NCBI RefSeq assembly: GCF_002127215.1
Contig: NZ_NFUT01000001.1
Location: 496,001-560,000, forward strand
Direction: 5' to 3'
Source: Hydrogenophaga sp. IBVHS2
GTDB taxonomy: Bacteria > Pseudomonadota > Gammaproteobacteria > Burkholderiales > Burkholderiaceae_C
DNA length: 64,000 nucleotides
Made by a program: the position numbers and the translations under genes. This document shows, in pieces, positions 1-9,977 of the stretch. The notes below the pieces were generated by a model that saw only the letters and a program-made list of their open reading frames with translations, did not search any database and was not told the DNA's origin. Position 1 is the stretch's first letter, and every line of letters starts with the position of its first letter.

Positions 1-166
1 CCGGGTCGCCGCCGGTGGCGGCCCGCCATTCGGCCCAGCCGTCGGCGGTGGGACTGAGGGCGCGGCGGGCGCGGTGCAGCAGGCCGGCCATGGCGGTCAG
101 CAGGCGGCCAGCCTGCACGTGGGGCGCCGGAGCGAGGGCGGGCGGGTGTTCGGTGGCGGTGTTCAT
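1..166 (-). CDS. Unrecognised protein, N-terminal fragment (cut by window edge)
   Basis: An open frame begins with ATG at 166 and runs off the left edge (about 55 codons visible). The start overlaps the stop of the DUF3106 gene by 4 bases (ATGA), so the two are translationally coupled in one operon. The visible protein has an Ala/Pro-rich beginning (MNTATEHPPALAPAP) and then a basic amphipathic stretch (LLHRARRAL). There is no signal peptide or membrane span in the visible part. I do not recognise a family. Coding is supported by the stop/start overlap and by high third-position GC, but the piece is too short to judge function. Confidence 0.55.
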   Translation of the reverse strand, partial: MNTATEHPPALAPAPHVQAGRLLTAMAGLLHRARRALSPTADGWAEWRAATGGDP

Positions 167-648
167 CGCAGCGGCAGTTTCTCGCGCAGGGCGGCGCGTT
201 CTTCGGGGGACATGGTCTCCAGCAACGCGCGGCGCTGGCGCAGCATTTCGCGGCGCTCGGCCGGACTCATGGACTCCACCTGCCGCCGCCGCTCGGCCGC
301 CAGTGCCTGGCGCTGTGCGGGGCTGAGCTGGTCCCACTGGGCGCGGGCATCGCCGATCAGGGCCTGGCGCTGTTCCGGGCTGAGGTTCTGCAGCCGCTGG
401 CGCAGCTCGCGCCGGAAAGCCTGGCGCTGCTCGGGGCTGGCGTTCTGCAGCTGGCGGCGGATGGCCTCGCGCTGGGCGGCCTGTTCGGCCGGGCTCAGGC
501 GCGACCAGGCTTGCGGGTCGGGCACGGCCGGGGTCTGGGCCCGGGCCGTCGGGTGGACGGACGCCACAGTGGCTGCAGCGGCCAGCAGCAGCGCGGCCCG
601 CCAGCGCCGGGCGCGGGCGCGTGCAGGGGGGATGACGGTTCTTTGCAT
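163..648 (-). CDS. DUF3106-type exported protein with 19-residue tandem repeats
   Basis: A 161-residue protein with a basic N-terminus and hydrophobic segment (residues about 15-37, ending near ARA-Q), consistent with a signal peptide. The mature part is built from six consecutive units of about 19 residues, each starting with a (L/M/A)SP(E/A)(Q/E)RxAx motif and continuing as charged Arg/Gln/Glu helix. This matches what I know as DUF3106 proteins, which in Burkholderiales usually sit beside ECF sigma-factor/DUF3619 genes. I chose the ATG at 648 because longer versions of the frame run into low-complexity upstream sequence and lose the signal peptide. Function is unknown; a periplasmic helical or stress protein is an inference. 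Confidence 0.7.
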   Translation of the reverse strand: MQRTVIPPARARARRWRAALLLAAAATVASVHPTARAQTPAVPDPQAWSRLSPAEQAAQREAIRRQLQNASPEQRQAFRRELRQRLQNLSPEQRQALIGDARAQWDQLSPAQRQALAAERRRQVESMSPAERREMLRQRRALLETMSPEERAALREKLPLR

Positions 649-826
649 GACGCTGAAACCCGGCTGGGCGCCGTCTCTTACGCGCCGGTCGGCAAAACCC
701 GGCCGCCGGCCGGGGCATGGGCCGGCGCAGCGTAAGTGCGCCCTGTGTGCGGCGGTTTCAGTGCCAGCCCCGGCTGCGGGGTGCGTGCCGGGATGGTCCC
801 GGCGCCATTCGATCTGAGGAGTTCCC

Positions 827-1192
827 ATGACCTTCCATGCTTCGTTTCGCCGTGCCCTTCCCCTGGCCCTGACGCTGGCACTGGCCGGCCTGGCCGCGCA
901 GGCCCATGCCCAGGGCGGCTGGCAGGATGCCCAGGCCGACCGGGTGGATGCCCGCCAGGACCGGCAGGCCGACCGCATCCGCCAGGGCGTGGCCTCCGGC
1001 GAGCTGACCCGGCCCGAGACCGCCCGGCTGGTGGAACAACAGCGCCACATCCGCCGGCTGGAGCGCCGCACCGAGGCCGACGGCCAGGTGACCGCCCGGG
1101 AAGCCGCCCGGGTGGAGGCGGCCCAGGACCGTGCCAGCCGCCGCATCCACCATGCCAAGCACGACGGCCAGGCCCGCCCCCGGGCGCGCTGA
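827..1192 (+). CDS. Small secreted Arg/Gln/Ala-rich helical protein
   Basis: 121 residues. The first 28 residues form a clear signal peptide (hydrophobic core PLALTLALAGLAA, cleavage after AHA-Q). The mature chain is highly charged and predicted all-helical, with the repeated motif DRxDxRQDRQADR followed by two ExR-rich segments (GELTRPETARL, GQVTAREAARV) that look like an internal duplication of roughly 40 residues. A good ribosome site (GAGGAG) lies 7 bases before the ATG. It is divergent from the DUF3106 gene, which also encodes a secreted helical repeat protein. I know similar unnamed proteins in Burkholderiales but no function. Confidence 0.65.
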   Translation: MTFHASFRRALPLALTLALAGLAAQAHAQGGWQDAQADRVDARQDRQADRIRQGVASGELTRPETARLVEQQRHIRRLERRTEADGQVTAREAARVEAAQDRASRRIHHAKHDGQARPRAR

Positions 1193-1198
1193 CCGGTC

Positions 1199-3013
1199 TC
1201 AGGCCGGCGGGCCGTCGTCGCGCTGCCAGCCACCGTCGCCGGGGCGGCGTTGCTGGCGGGCCAGGTCGGCCTGCATCTGGCGCTCGAACTGCTCGCGCGC
1301 CTCGCGCACCCGGCGGATTAGGTCGTCCTGGTTGTGGCGGTCGGCCCGGGCGCTGCGCAGGAAGCCTTCGGAATAGCGCCGGAAATCGTCCGCCAGCTGG
1401 CGGGCCTGGTAGGGCGCGAAGTCGAGCGCTTCCAGCACCGCACGGCCGCTGCGCAGCGAGCTCTCGAACAGTTCGCGCTGCACATGGTGCACGCCGTCTT
1501 CCATCAGGTCCATGGCATGCACCGCGTCGCGCGCGCGGGCCACGATGCGCAGCTGCGGCCAGTGCTCGCGCACCAGTGCCACCACCCGGCTGGCCTGCTG
1601 CGGATCGTCGATGGCCACCACCATCACGCGGGCCTGGGCAGCCCCGGCGGCGGCCAGCAGGTCGGCCTCGGTGGCGTCGCCGAAGTGCACCACGAAGCCG
1701 GCGCGCCGCGCGCTGTCGATGGTGTCGGCGTCGTGGTCGATCACGGTGGGGCGGATGCCGGTGGCCAGCAGCAGGCGGGCCACGATCTGGCCGTAGCGGC
1801 CGAAGCCGGCCAGCAGCACCGGGGCGTGGTCGGGTTCGATGGCATCCGCTGGCCGCACCGGGGCTTCCTCGGCCTGCAGCCAGCGGTCATGGGCCATGAG
1901 CAGCAGCGGCGTGGTGGCCATGGAGAGGGCGGCGATCAGCGTCAGCAAGGCGGCGGTGTCGGTGGGCAGCACCCCGCTGAGCTGGCCGGCGGCCAGCACC
2001 ACGAAGGCGAATTCGCCCACCTGCGACAGCAGCACCGCCAGCAGGGTGCGCTGGCTGGGGTGCAGGCCGATGAATCGGCCCAGCAGCCATAAGCCCAGCG
2101 CCTTGAGCGCCACCACCAGCAGCAGGCCCAGCCCCACCTGCAGGGGCTGGCTGGCCAGCAGGCCGAGCTGCATGCTCATGCCCACCGCAATGAAGAACAG
2201 GCCCAGCAGCAGGCCCTTGAAGGGCAGCAGGTCGCTCTCCAGCGCGTGGCGGTAGGGCGAGCCGGCCAGCAGGACGCCGGCCATGAAGGCGCCCAGGCCC
2301 ATTGACAGGCCCACCGCCTGCATCAGGGCCGCCACGCCCAGCACCAGCAGCAGGGCCAGGCCGGTGAAGAGCTCGCGCACCGGCAGGGTGGCCACGAAGC
2401 GCATGGCCGGGTAGGCCGCGAACCGGCCCAGCAGCACCACCGCCACCACGGCGCCGGCCTGCAGGCCCAGCTGGGTCAGCCCGGTGCCGGATGCCGTGGC
2501 ATCGGCCGGCGCGGCACTGCCCAGGGCCGCAGCCAGGCCCAGCAGCGGAATGGCGGCGATGTCCTGGAACAGCAGCATCGAGAAGCCATGCCGGCCCACC
2601 GGCAAGGCCATCAGGTGCCGTTCCTGCAGCAGGCCCACCACGATGGCCGTGCTGGACAGCGCCAGCGCCAGCGACGCCACCAGCGCGGCCTGCCAGGTCC
2701 AGCCCAGCCACAGGCCCACCGGCATGAGCAGGGCCGCGCACACCGCCATCTGTGCGCTGCCACCGCCGAACACCGCGCGGCGCATGGCCCACAGGCGTTG
2801 CGGCTCCAGTTCCAGGCCGATCACGAACAGCATCAGCACCACACCGAGTTCCGAGGTGTGCAGCAGGGCCGCAGGATCGGACACCAGGGCCAGGCCCAGC
2901 GGGCCGATGGCCACACCCGCCAGCAGGTAGCCCAGCACCGAGCCCAGGCCCAGCCGCACCGCCAGCGGCACGAACACCAGCGCCACCGCCAGGAACACGA
3001 TGGCCTGGTTCAT
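1199..3013 (-). CDS. KefB/KefC-type monovalent cation:proton antiporter (CPA2)
   Basis: 604 residues. Residues 1 to about 380 form a CPA2 sodium/hydrogen-exchanger domain with about 12 hydrophobic spans and the typical N-terminal SVLGYLLAGVAIGP motif. Residues about 400-530 are an RCK_N (TrkA-N) nucleotide-binding domain (VLLAGFGRYGQIVARLL with the GxGxxG-like turn, then the acidic strand end TVIDHD). This is the layout of glutathione-gated potassium efflux systems, which export K+ and acidify the cytoplasm during electrophile stress. The gene overlaps the upstream flavodoxin-like gene by 4 bases, as kefF/kefC do in enterobacteria. The C-terminal tail is basic and charged. Whether it is glutathione-gated cannot be read from sequence. 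Confidence 0.88.
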   Translation of the reverse strand: MNQAIVFLAVALVFVPLAVRLGLGSVLGYLLAGVAIGPLGLALVSDPAALLHTSELGVVLMLFVIGLELEPQRLWAMRRAVFGGGSAQMAVCAALLMPVGLWLGWTWQAALVASLALALSSTAIVVGLLQERHLMALPVGRHGFSMLLFQDIAAIPLLGLAAALGSAAPADATASGTGLTQLGLQAGAVVAVVLLGRFAAYPAMRFVATLPVRELFTGLALLLVLGVAALMQAVGLSMGLGAFMAGVLLAGSPYRHALESDLLPFKGLLLGLFFIAVGMSMQLGLLASQPLQVGLGLLLVVALKALGLWLLGRFIGLHPSQRTLLAVLLSQVGEFAFVVLAAGQLSGVLPTDTAALLTLIAALSMATTPLLLMAHDRWLQAEEAPVRPADAIEPDHAPVLLAGFGRYGQIVARLLLATGIRPTVIDHDADTIDSARRAGFVVHFGDATEADLLAAAGAAQARVMVVAIDDPQQASRVVALVREHWPQLRIVARARDAVHAMDLMEDGVHHVQRELFESSLRSGRAVLEALDFAPYQARQLADDFRRYSEGFLRSARADRHNQDDLIRRVREAREQFERQMQADLARQQRRPGDGGWQRDDGPPA

Positions 3014-3585
3014 GGCCGGCCTCCGAGGGAGGCGAGCAGCGCCTCGGCCTGCTGGCGCAGCGCGCGCCCGGCCTGCGCACGGGCGGCGGCGTCGAGTCGG
3101 TGGCCGCCGTGCAGCACGAACGGCGGTGCCCAGTGCATGCCGCAGAAGCGCGCCGTCTGTTCGATGGCCGGGGTGTAGTCGGCGAACGCCCGTCCGTGTT
3201 CCCCGCCGGGGCTGTACATGGCCGGGTGGCCGCCGGCACTGGCCACCCACCAGGCGGTCTTGCCGGCCAGGGCGCGGGTGGCCGGGCCCGCGCCATCGGG
3301 GGCATGGGCATGGCCATAGGCCCAGCCGTGGGTGAGCACCGTGTCGAACCAGTGCTTGAGCAGTCCCGGCACGCTGTACCAGTACACCGGGCTGAGCCAG
3401 ACGATCAGGTCGGCCTCGCGCAGGGCCTGCTGCTCGGCGGCGACGTCGATGTCGAAGTCGGGGTATCGGTCATAGAGGGCATGCACCGCCAGGTCGGGCA
3501 GATCCGACAGCGCCAGCAACAACCCCCGCGTGGCCACCGAGTGGGCCGGGCGGGGGTGGGCATGGACGATGAGGGTGCGGGGCAT
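3010..3585 (-). CDS. KefF-like flavodoxin-fold NAD(P)H oxidoreductase
   Basis: 191 residues of the NQO/KefF (Flavodoxin_2) family. Visible landmarks are the N-terminal TLIVHAHP strand-turn for FMN phosphate, the DLIVWLSPVYWYSVPGLLKHW segment typical of this family, and the later ASAGG loop. In the known KefFC system the ancillary flavoprotein binds the RCK domain and activates efflux; here the gene is directly upstream of, and overlaps, the antiporter gene. I used the ATG at 3585. A GTG six codons upstream is possible but adds only MISSPA. Confidence 0.85.
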   Translation of the reverse strand: MPRTLIVHAHPRPAHSVATRGLLLALSDLPDLAVHALYDRYPDFDIDVAAEQQALREADLIVWLSPVYWYSVPGLLKHWFDTVLTHGWAYGHAHAPDGAGPATRALAGKTAWWVASAGGHPAMYSPGGEHGRAFADYTPAIEQTARFCGMHWAPPFVLHGGHRLDAAARAQAGRALRQQAEALLASLGGRP

Positions 3586-3627
3586 GGCCGGTGACGATAT
3601 CACCGACCTGCGTCCGGCGGCCTGGCC

Positions 3628-5286
3628 TCAGTAGGTCGGGCGGATGCGGTAGACGGCGGTGGTGCCGCTGGTCTCGTGGCCGACCACCAGCAGCGGCTCG
3701 CCGGTGGGCGAGTCGTCGGCCGGGATGTAGGTCAGGCCCTCGGGACCGCGGTCGCCGTTGATGCCGTCGCGGGTGTTGAGGTAGCTCACCTGGCGCGGCT
3801 GGCTGGGCTCGCTCACGTCGTAGACCACCACGCCGCCCACCCGCTCCAGGCCGATGAAGGCGAAGGTCCTGGGGCCGAAGCGGGCCACGGTCACGCCCTC
3901 GGGCTCGGGCCCCTTGCTGGCGCTGCGGCTTTCCAGCGTGTTGTTGGAGTTGCTGGCATTGAACAGCACGTTCGGCAGCTGGGTGGTCAGGCGCTCCAGG
4001 TCTTCACCGGAGTCGGCCACGCGCTGGATGTCGGTGTTCCAGATGCTGAACGAGCGGCCGCCGAAGCTGTAGAGCTCGGTGCACTGGCCCAGCGCGTTCT
4101 TGCCGGTGCGGTCGCCATCGGGGCTGCGGGTGACGTTCAGCCGGCCCAGGGCGGCGTTCGTGATCAGCGTGGCGGCATCGGCGAACACCGTGGGGTCCAG
4201 GCCGGCCGGGCAGTGGGCGGCCACCCGGACTTCCTCGGCAAATCCGGTGTAGTCGCGGGCATCGCCCTCATTGGCGGTGATCAGCCAGGTCTTGCCCCTG
4301 GCCTGGAAGGACGCAATCGCATCCGGCAGGTACATGCCCTTGACCGGCACCGGACCGATCCTGATGACGTTGTCGCGGTCGGACGGGTCCATGCCCATGC
4401 CGGCCCGGCTGTGGTCCTTCAAGCCCAGCGGACGGATGTCGCTGATGCGGGCGTTGCGCACGTCCAGCACCGCGATGGCGTTGTTCTCCTGCAGCGTCAC
4501 CCAGGCGGTACGGCCATCGTCGGACACGGCGATGTATTCCGGCTCCAGGTCCTGGGCCACGGTGGCGTTGGGGCCGAAGATGCGCACGCCGGCGGCGCGC
4601 AGGCGCTGCATCTCGCCGTTGAAGGCGCGGAAATCGGCGGTCAGCACGGTGCGCTCGATCCGGGTGGCGTCCGGCTTGAGCTTGCCCAGTCGGATGACGC
4701 TGATGCTGCCCTCGGGGTCCACCGAGGTGGGCTGGTTGTAGCTGCTGGGTTCGCCCTCGTTGGCCACCAGCAGGGTGCGCCCGTCGGGCGTGAAGGTGAG
4801 CATGTCGGGCAGGGCGCCCACGGTGTCGGTGCCCAGGGGCTGCAGGTCGCTGGCGCGCAGCCAGGCCACCACGCCCGGAGAGGTCTTGGGGTTGGCTTCG
4901 ATGGCCAGGGCGACGATGCCGTTGTGCACCGCCACGCTGTTGATGGCCGCCAGGCCGGTGCCGAAACTGGCCGCCGGGATGGACCGGATCAGGGTCGGCG
5001 CCTCGGGGCGGCTGAAGTCCAGCACGTCGACCGAGGCCAGGGCGCCATTGACCACGAACAGCCGCTGGCTGATGGGGTCGAAGGCGGTGATCTCGGCCGA
5101 AGCCTCGCCGCCGGCGTGGGTGAAGCCACCGATCTTCTCCAGCTCCAGGCCCACCGGCGGGCCTTTGGGCGGCTCTTCCATGCCGCCGCAGGCACTCAGC
5201 ACGGCAGCGGTGACCAGGGTGGCGAGCACCGGCGCGATCAGGCCGGCAGGGGTGTGGTGGGCAGGGCGGTGGGAGAGGTGGCGCAT
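3628..5286 (-). CDS. Choice-of-anchor I type beta-propeller lipoprotein
   Basis: 552 residues. The N-terminus is a lipoprotein signal with lipobox L-S-A-C (Cys at about residue 36), so an outer-membrane or periplasmic lipoprotein is expected. The mature protein repeats short WD/NHL-like blades (RLFVVNG, LLVANEGEPSSYN, ITANEGDARDY, LLVVGHE), a pattern known from the choice-of-anchor I or mesenchyme-specific glycoprotein-like family, often found next to alkaline phosphatase or esterase domains. No separate catalytic domain is evident. The gene stands alone between oppositely organised neighbours. Substrate unknown. Confidence 0.75.
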   Translation of the reverse strand: MRHLSHRPAHHTPAGLIAPVLATLVTAAVLSACGGMEEPPKGPPVGLELEKIGGFTHAGGEASAEITAFDPISQRLFVVNGALASVDVLDFSRPEAPTLIRSIPAASFGTGLAAINSVAVHNGIVALAIEANPKTSPGVVAWLRASDLQPLGTDTVGALPDMLTFTPDGRTLLVANEGEPSSYNQPTSVDPEGSISVIRLGKLKPDATRIERTVLTADFRAFNGEMQRLRAAGVRIFGPNATVAQDLEPEYIAVSDDGRTAWVTLQENNAIAVLDVRNARISDIRPLGLKDHSRAGMGMDPSDRDNVIRIGPVPVKGMYLPDAIASFQARGKTWLITANEGDARDYTGFAEEVRVAAHCPAGLDPTVFADAATLITNAALGRLNVTRSPDGDRTGKNALGQCTELYSFGGRSFSIWNTDIQRVADSGEDLERLTTQLPNVLFNASNSNNTLESRSASKGPEPEGVTVARFGPRTFAFIGLERVGGVVVYDVSEPSQPRQVSYLNTRDGINGDRGPEGLTYIPADDSPTGEPLLVVGHETSGTTAVYRIRPTY

Positions 5287-5375
5287 GGTGGGGTCGGTCG
5301 GTTGGGACCCCGTGGTTGTAGGTCGTTCGCATGACAGACCGGTGACACCCTGGGGGGTGTCTTCAGATCTGCGCC

Positions 5376-6011
5376 CTACTGGCCGAAGCGCGGTCCGTCC
5401 ACCAGAAATGCGGTTTCTTCGTCGGTGCTGCGGCGGCCCAGCGCCTGGTTGCGGTGCGGAAAGCGCCCGAACCGCAGCACGATGTCCCGGTGCAGCCGGG
5501 CGAACTGCAGGTGGCTGGCCAGGTCGTCCCGGGCCACCGTGTGGTCCGCCGGCGTGTCGGCCAGCAGGTCCTCGAAGCAGCGGATGCAGCGGTCCTGCAG
5601 GGCCAGGTCTTCGGCGTGCATCAGCGGCATGAACACGAACACCCGGCCGATGGGGGGCAGGCTGCGGTGCAGGCCACGGTCCAGCAGGTCCAGCGCCAGG
5701 GCGCAGGCCCTGGCATCGCCGGCAAAGGCGGTGGCCTGCCCACGGTTCAGGTTGCGGGTGAACTGGTCCAGCAGCACCAGCAGGGCCAGCCGATGCCGGG
5801 GCGGTTCTTCCCAGTCGGTCAGGCCGCCGGCCAGCGCCTGGGCCACGAGCGGCCCGAAGCCTTGCCGGATGGACTCGTCCACCGCCGGGTCGCTGCCGAA
5901 CCACAAGGACTTGCGCGGCACCACCGGCCAGCCGTGGACCAGGCTGTCGCCGAACCAGAAATCGAGCACGGTGTCGGGTCGGGAGGGCGCGGGAGCGGTG
6001 GCAGGCGTCAT
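5376..6011 (-). CDS. DUF924 family protein
   Basis: 211 residues. The start region VLDFWFGD, the LLDQFTRNLNRG motif and the FMPLMHAEDLALQ segment are the signature blocks of DUF924, a helical, TPR-like soluble family common in Proteobacteria. No signal peptide. Function is unknown. I used the ATG at 6011; the open frame continues far upstream into non-coding-looking sequence. The gene is divergent from the exported protein at 6144. Confidence 0.85.
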   Translation of the reverse strand: MTPATAPAPSRPDTVLDFWFGDSLVHGWPVVPRKSLWFGSDPAVDESIRQGFGPLVAQALAGGLTDWEEPPRHRLALLVLLDQFTRNLNRGQATAFAGDARACALALDLLDRGLHRSLPPIGRVFVFMPLMHAEDLALQDRCIRCFEDLLADTPADHTVARDDLASHLQFARLHRDIVLRFGRFPHRNQALGRRSTDEETAFLVDGPRFGQ

Positions 6012-6143
6012 GGCGATACCGGTAGGGGGTTTACGACTTGAAACGACTTTGACCTTGCGTGCGGCAGTGTGCCGTCCAGGGCGTTTTGTAATCCATCCCA
6101 CGCTGCAGGCATTTCCCTGCGCGCATCCTCTCAGGAGCTTTCC

Positions 6144-6539
6144 ATGCAAACCGCCCTTCGTGTCCCCGCCATCACCCGTTCCCTCGACGGCTGGGCGCGC
6201 GGCCTGATGGCCGCCGTCATGTCCGCCGGCGCCTGGGCCGCCTCGGCCGTGGTCAGCGAGGCAGAAGCCCGCGACAACGTGTACTGGTCCATCGGCATCC
6301 AGTCGCCCGGCGTGGCGGTGGGCGTGGCCAATGCGCCGCCGGTGGTCTACGGCCCGCCGGCCTACTACTACCAGCCGCGCCCGGTGGTGGTGTATCCGCG
6401 GCCGGTGGTGGTGGCGCCGCAGCCCATCTACTACTACGACGACTACCGCCCCCGCCACTGGAAGAAGGACCGCCACTGGCACAAGGGCTACGGCCACGGC
6501 CACGGGCGTGGCCGCGGTCATGACCGCTGGGACGACTGA
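6144..6539 (+). CDS. Exported Tyr/Pro/Val- and Gly/His-rich small protein
   Basis: 131 residues. A long n-region and hydrophobic segment (about residues 18-43, ending SEAEA-RD) look like a signal peptide. The mature protein begins NVYWSIGIQSPG, passes through a Tyr/Pro/Val repeat (YYYQPRPVVVYPRPVVV) and ends in a Lys/His/Gly-rich tail (GYGHGHGRGRGHDRW). This low-complexity plan is frequent in envelope proteins of Burkholderiales; the His-rich tail could bind metal, which is only inference. A ribosome site (AGGAG) precedes the ATG by about 7 bases. Confidence 0.7.
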   Translation: MQTALRVPAITRSLDGWARGLMAAVMSAGAWAASAVVSEAEARDNVYWSIGIQSPGVAVGVANAPPVVYGPPAYYYQPRPVVVYPRPVVVAPQPIYYYDDYRPRHWKKDRHWHKGYGHGHGRGRGHDRWDD

Positions 6540-6613
6540 GGTCCGCAACGGCCCCGCCGCCGGGCCCGTCACCCGACCCCTTTACCCGCCCGATACCCGG
6601 GCGATACCCCGCT

Positions 6614-6638
6614 GAAGCGCTCCCTCGAGGAGCGCTTC
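6614..6638. repeat. Perfect 10-bp hairpin before macA
   Basis: The arms GAAGCGCTCC and GGAGCGCTTC enclose a 5-base loop. There is no U-run on either side, so it is a poor intrinsic terminator. It ends 13 bases before the macA start and would lie in the 5' leader of macA if transcription begins upstream. It is preceded by a short direct repeat of the type CGATACCC. It could be an mRNA-end stabiliser for the upstream gene or a translational control element. Confidence 0.5.
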
Positions 6639-6651
6639 CTACAATTCCGGC

Positions 6652-7962
6652 ATGACCCGTACTCGCTGGATGTTGATGGTGCTCCTGCTGGCCTTGCTGG
6701 CCGGCGGTGGCTGGTGGTGGTGGAGCCGTGGCAACGCCTCGGCGGTGCAGTACCGCAGTGCCACCGTCGAACGGGGCAACCTGCAGGCCACGGTGTCGGC
6801 CAGCGGCGCGGTCAACCCGGTCACCCAGGTCTCGGTGGGCACCCAGGTCTCGGGCCAGGTCCGCGACGTGTTCGTCGACTTCAACAGCGAGGTCAAGGCC
6901 GGGCAGCTGATCGCGCAGATCGATCCCCAGACCCTCGAATACCGGCTCAACTCGGCCCTGGCCGACCTTGACGCTTCCAATGCCGCGGTGGCCATCGCCC
7001 AGGCCAATGCGGCGTCGGCCCGGGCCAACGTGTCCCGCGCCCGCACCGACCTGGCCGAGGCCCAGCGCAGCCACGAGCGCAACCTCAGCCTGGTGGCCCA
7101 GGGCTTCATCGCCCAGAGCGAGGCCGACCGCACCCGTGCCGCGCTGGCATCCGCCCAGGAATCGCTCAAGGCGGTGGAGGCCCTGGTGGGCGTGAGCGAG
7201 GCGCAGATCAGCAGTGCGAGGGCCAACGTCAAGCAGCGCGAGGCGGCGGTGTCGCAGGCGCGGGTGGACCTCGCCCGCACCCGCATCACCTCGCCGGTGG
7301 ACGGCATCGTCATCAAGCGCACGGTGGAGCGGGGCCAGACGGTGGCCGCCAGCCTGCAGGCGCCCGAGCTGTTCGTGATCGCGCAGAACCTGTCCGAGAT
7401 GCAGGTGGACGCCAGCATCGACGAGGCCGACGTGGGCCGCATCAAGCCCGGGCAGAAGGCCACCTTCACGGTCGACGCCTTCCCCGGCCGCACCTTCGAG
7501 GGCCAGGTGAGGCAGGTCCGCAAGGCCGCCACCAACGTGTCCAACGTCATCACCTACATCGCGGTGGTGGGCTTTGCCAACGGCGACAGCCGCCTGCTGC
7601 CGGGCATGACCGCCAACGTGCGGGTGGTCACCGATCAGCGCGAGAACGTGCTGAAGGTGCCGAACGCCGCGCTGCGGGTGCGCCTGCCCGGGCCCGAGGC
7701 CGGCAACGGGGCGCCCACGGGGGCCCGGGGCGGGCCGCCGCGGGGCCGCATCCACCTGCTCGACGAGAAGGACCAGCCGATCACGGTGGCCGTGGGCACC
7801 GGCGTGACCGACGGCAGCTTCACCGAAGTGGTGCTCAAGCCCGACACCCCGAATGCCGACCGCGTGGTCGAGGGGGCCCGGGTCATCACCGGCGTGCAGG
7901 GCGGCGCCACCCCGGCGGCGGCCAGCCGGCCGCGCCAGCCGGCCCCGCGCCTGCCGTTCTGA
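6652..7962 (+). CDS. macA: Periplasmic adaptor subunit of a MacAB-type efflux pump (HlyD/RND-MFP family)
   Basis: 436 residues. It has an N-terminal membrane anchor (residues about 6-23, with a run of Trp), then a barrel-sandwich hybrid split by a long alpha-helical hairpin rich in Ala/Gln/Arg heptads (about 95-215), then a beta-barrel domain with the SPVDGIVIKRTVERGQTV lipoyl half-motif and the ASIDEADVGRIKPGQ strand. This is the MacA plan: a bridge between the inner-membrane ABC pump and an outer-membrane channel. The C-terminal region has a Gly/Pro/Arg-rich insertion. It is followed by the ATPase and permease genes with minimal gaps. No TolC-like gene is present here. Confidence 0.88.
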   Translation: MTRTRWMLMVLLLALLAGGGWWWWSRGNASAVQYRSATVERGNLQATVSASGAVNPVTQVSVGTQVSGQVRDVFVDFNSEVKAGQLIAQIDPQTLEYRLNSALADLDASNAAVAIAQANAASARANVSRARTDLAEAQRSHERNLSLVAQGFIAQSEADRTRAALASAQESLKAVEALVGVSEAQISSARANVKQREAAVSQARVDLARTRITSPVDGIVIKRTVERGQTVAASLQAPELFVIAQNLSEMQVDASIDEADVGRIKPGQKATFTVDAFPGRTFEGQVRQVRKAATNVSNVITYIAVVGFANGDSRLLPGMTANVRVVTDQRENVLKVPNAALRVRLPGPEAGNGAPTGARGGPPRGRIHLLDEKDQPITVAVGTGVTDGSFTEVVLKPDTPNADRVVEGARVITGVQGGATPAAASRPRQPAPRLPF

Positions 7963-7972
7963 GGCCGTCGCC

Positions 7973-8685
7973 ATGGCCCTGATCGAGATCCGCGACCTGC
8001 ACAAGACCTACGGCACCGGCGACCAGGCGGTGCATGCGCTGGCCGGTGTGTCGCTGGACATCCAGGCCGGCGAGTTCGTCGCCATCATGGGCGCATCGGG
8101 CTCGGGCAAGAGCACGCTGCTCAATGTGCTGGGCTGTCTGGACCGGCCCGACACCGGCGAATACCGGCTGGCCGGCGAGCCGGTGCAGGACCTGCCGCCC
8201 GACCGGCTGGCCGAGGTGCGCAACCGCCGCATCGGCTTCGTGTTCCAGCAGTTCAACCTGCTGCCCCGCACCAGCGCGCAGGAGAACGTGGAGCTGCCGC
8301 TGGTGTACGGCGGCGTGCCGGCGCCGCAGCGCCGGGAGCGCGCCCTGGCCGCGCTGGCCCAGGTGGGGCTGGCCGAGCGTGCGCACCACACGCCCTCGCA
8401 ACTCTCGGGCGGCCAGCAGCAGCGGGTGGCGATTGCCCGCGCCCTGGTCAACCAGCCCTCGCTCATCCTGGCCGACGAGCCCACCGGAGCACTCGATTCG
8501 CGCACCAGCGACGAGGTGATGCAGCTGCTCTCCGGCCTGCACGCCGGCGGTATCACGGTCGTGATGGTCACGCACGAGAGCGACATAGCGGCCTGGGCGC
8601 AGCGCCGTCTGGTGTTCCGCGACGGCCGGGTGGTGGAAGACGCGCTGCAGGTGCCGGTGCACGGCGCGGTGCGCGAGGTGGCGGC

Positions 8686-8689
<4 letters not shown>
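7973..8689 (+). CDS. ABC transporter ATP-binding protein (MacB-type, stand-alone)
   Basis: 238 residues. Walker A is GASGSGKST at about residues 40-48, then the Q-loop FQQFNLLPR, the signature [15 protein letters not shown] and Walker [13 protein letters not shown]. In E. coli MacB the ATPase and permease are fused; here they are two genes that overlap by 4 bases (ATGA), as in the LolD/YknY-like arrangement. It energises export or mechanotransmission through the adjacent permease and adaptor. Substrate (peptide, macrolide or siderophore) cannot be told. Confidence 0.9.
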
Positions 8690-9915
<1,226 letters not shown>

Positions 9916-9977
9916 TCCGGGCCCGGACCCGCGCGCCGGGTACGATGGCGGGCTGTCCTTACTCGCTCCAGTTCTCC

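Noticed and set aside
676..734. Imperfect inverted repeat TTACGC-GCCGG / CCGGC-GCGTAA
   Set aside because: It is interrupted and lies between divergent genes; it could be an operator but nothing supports this.
6360..6440. Tyr/Pro/Val codon repeats resembling a CRISPR or satellite
   Set aside because: The repeat is in frame within a small exported protein and has no spacer structure.
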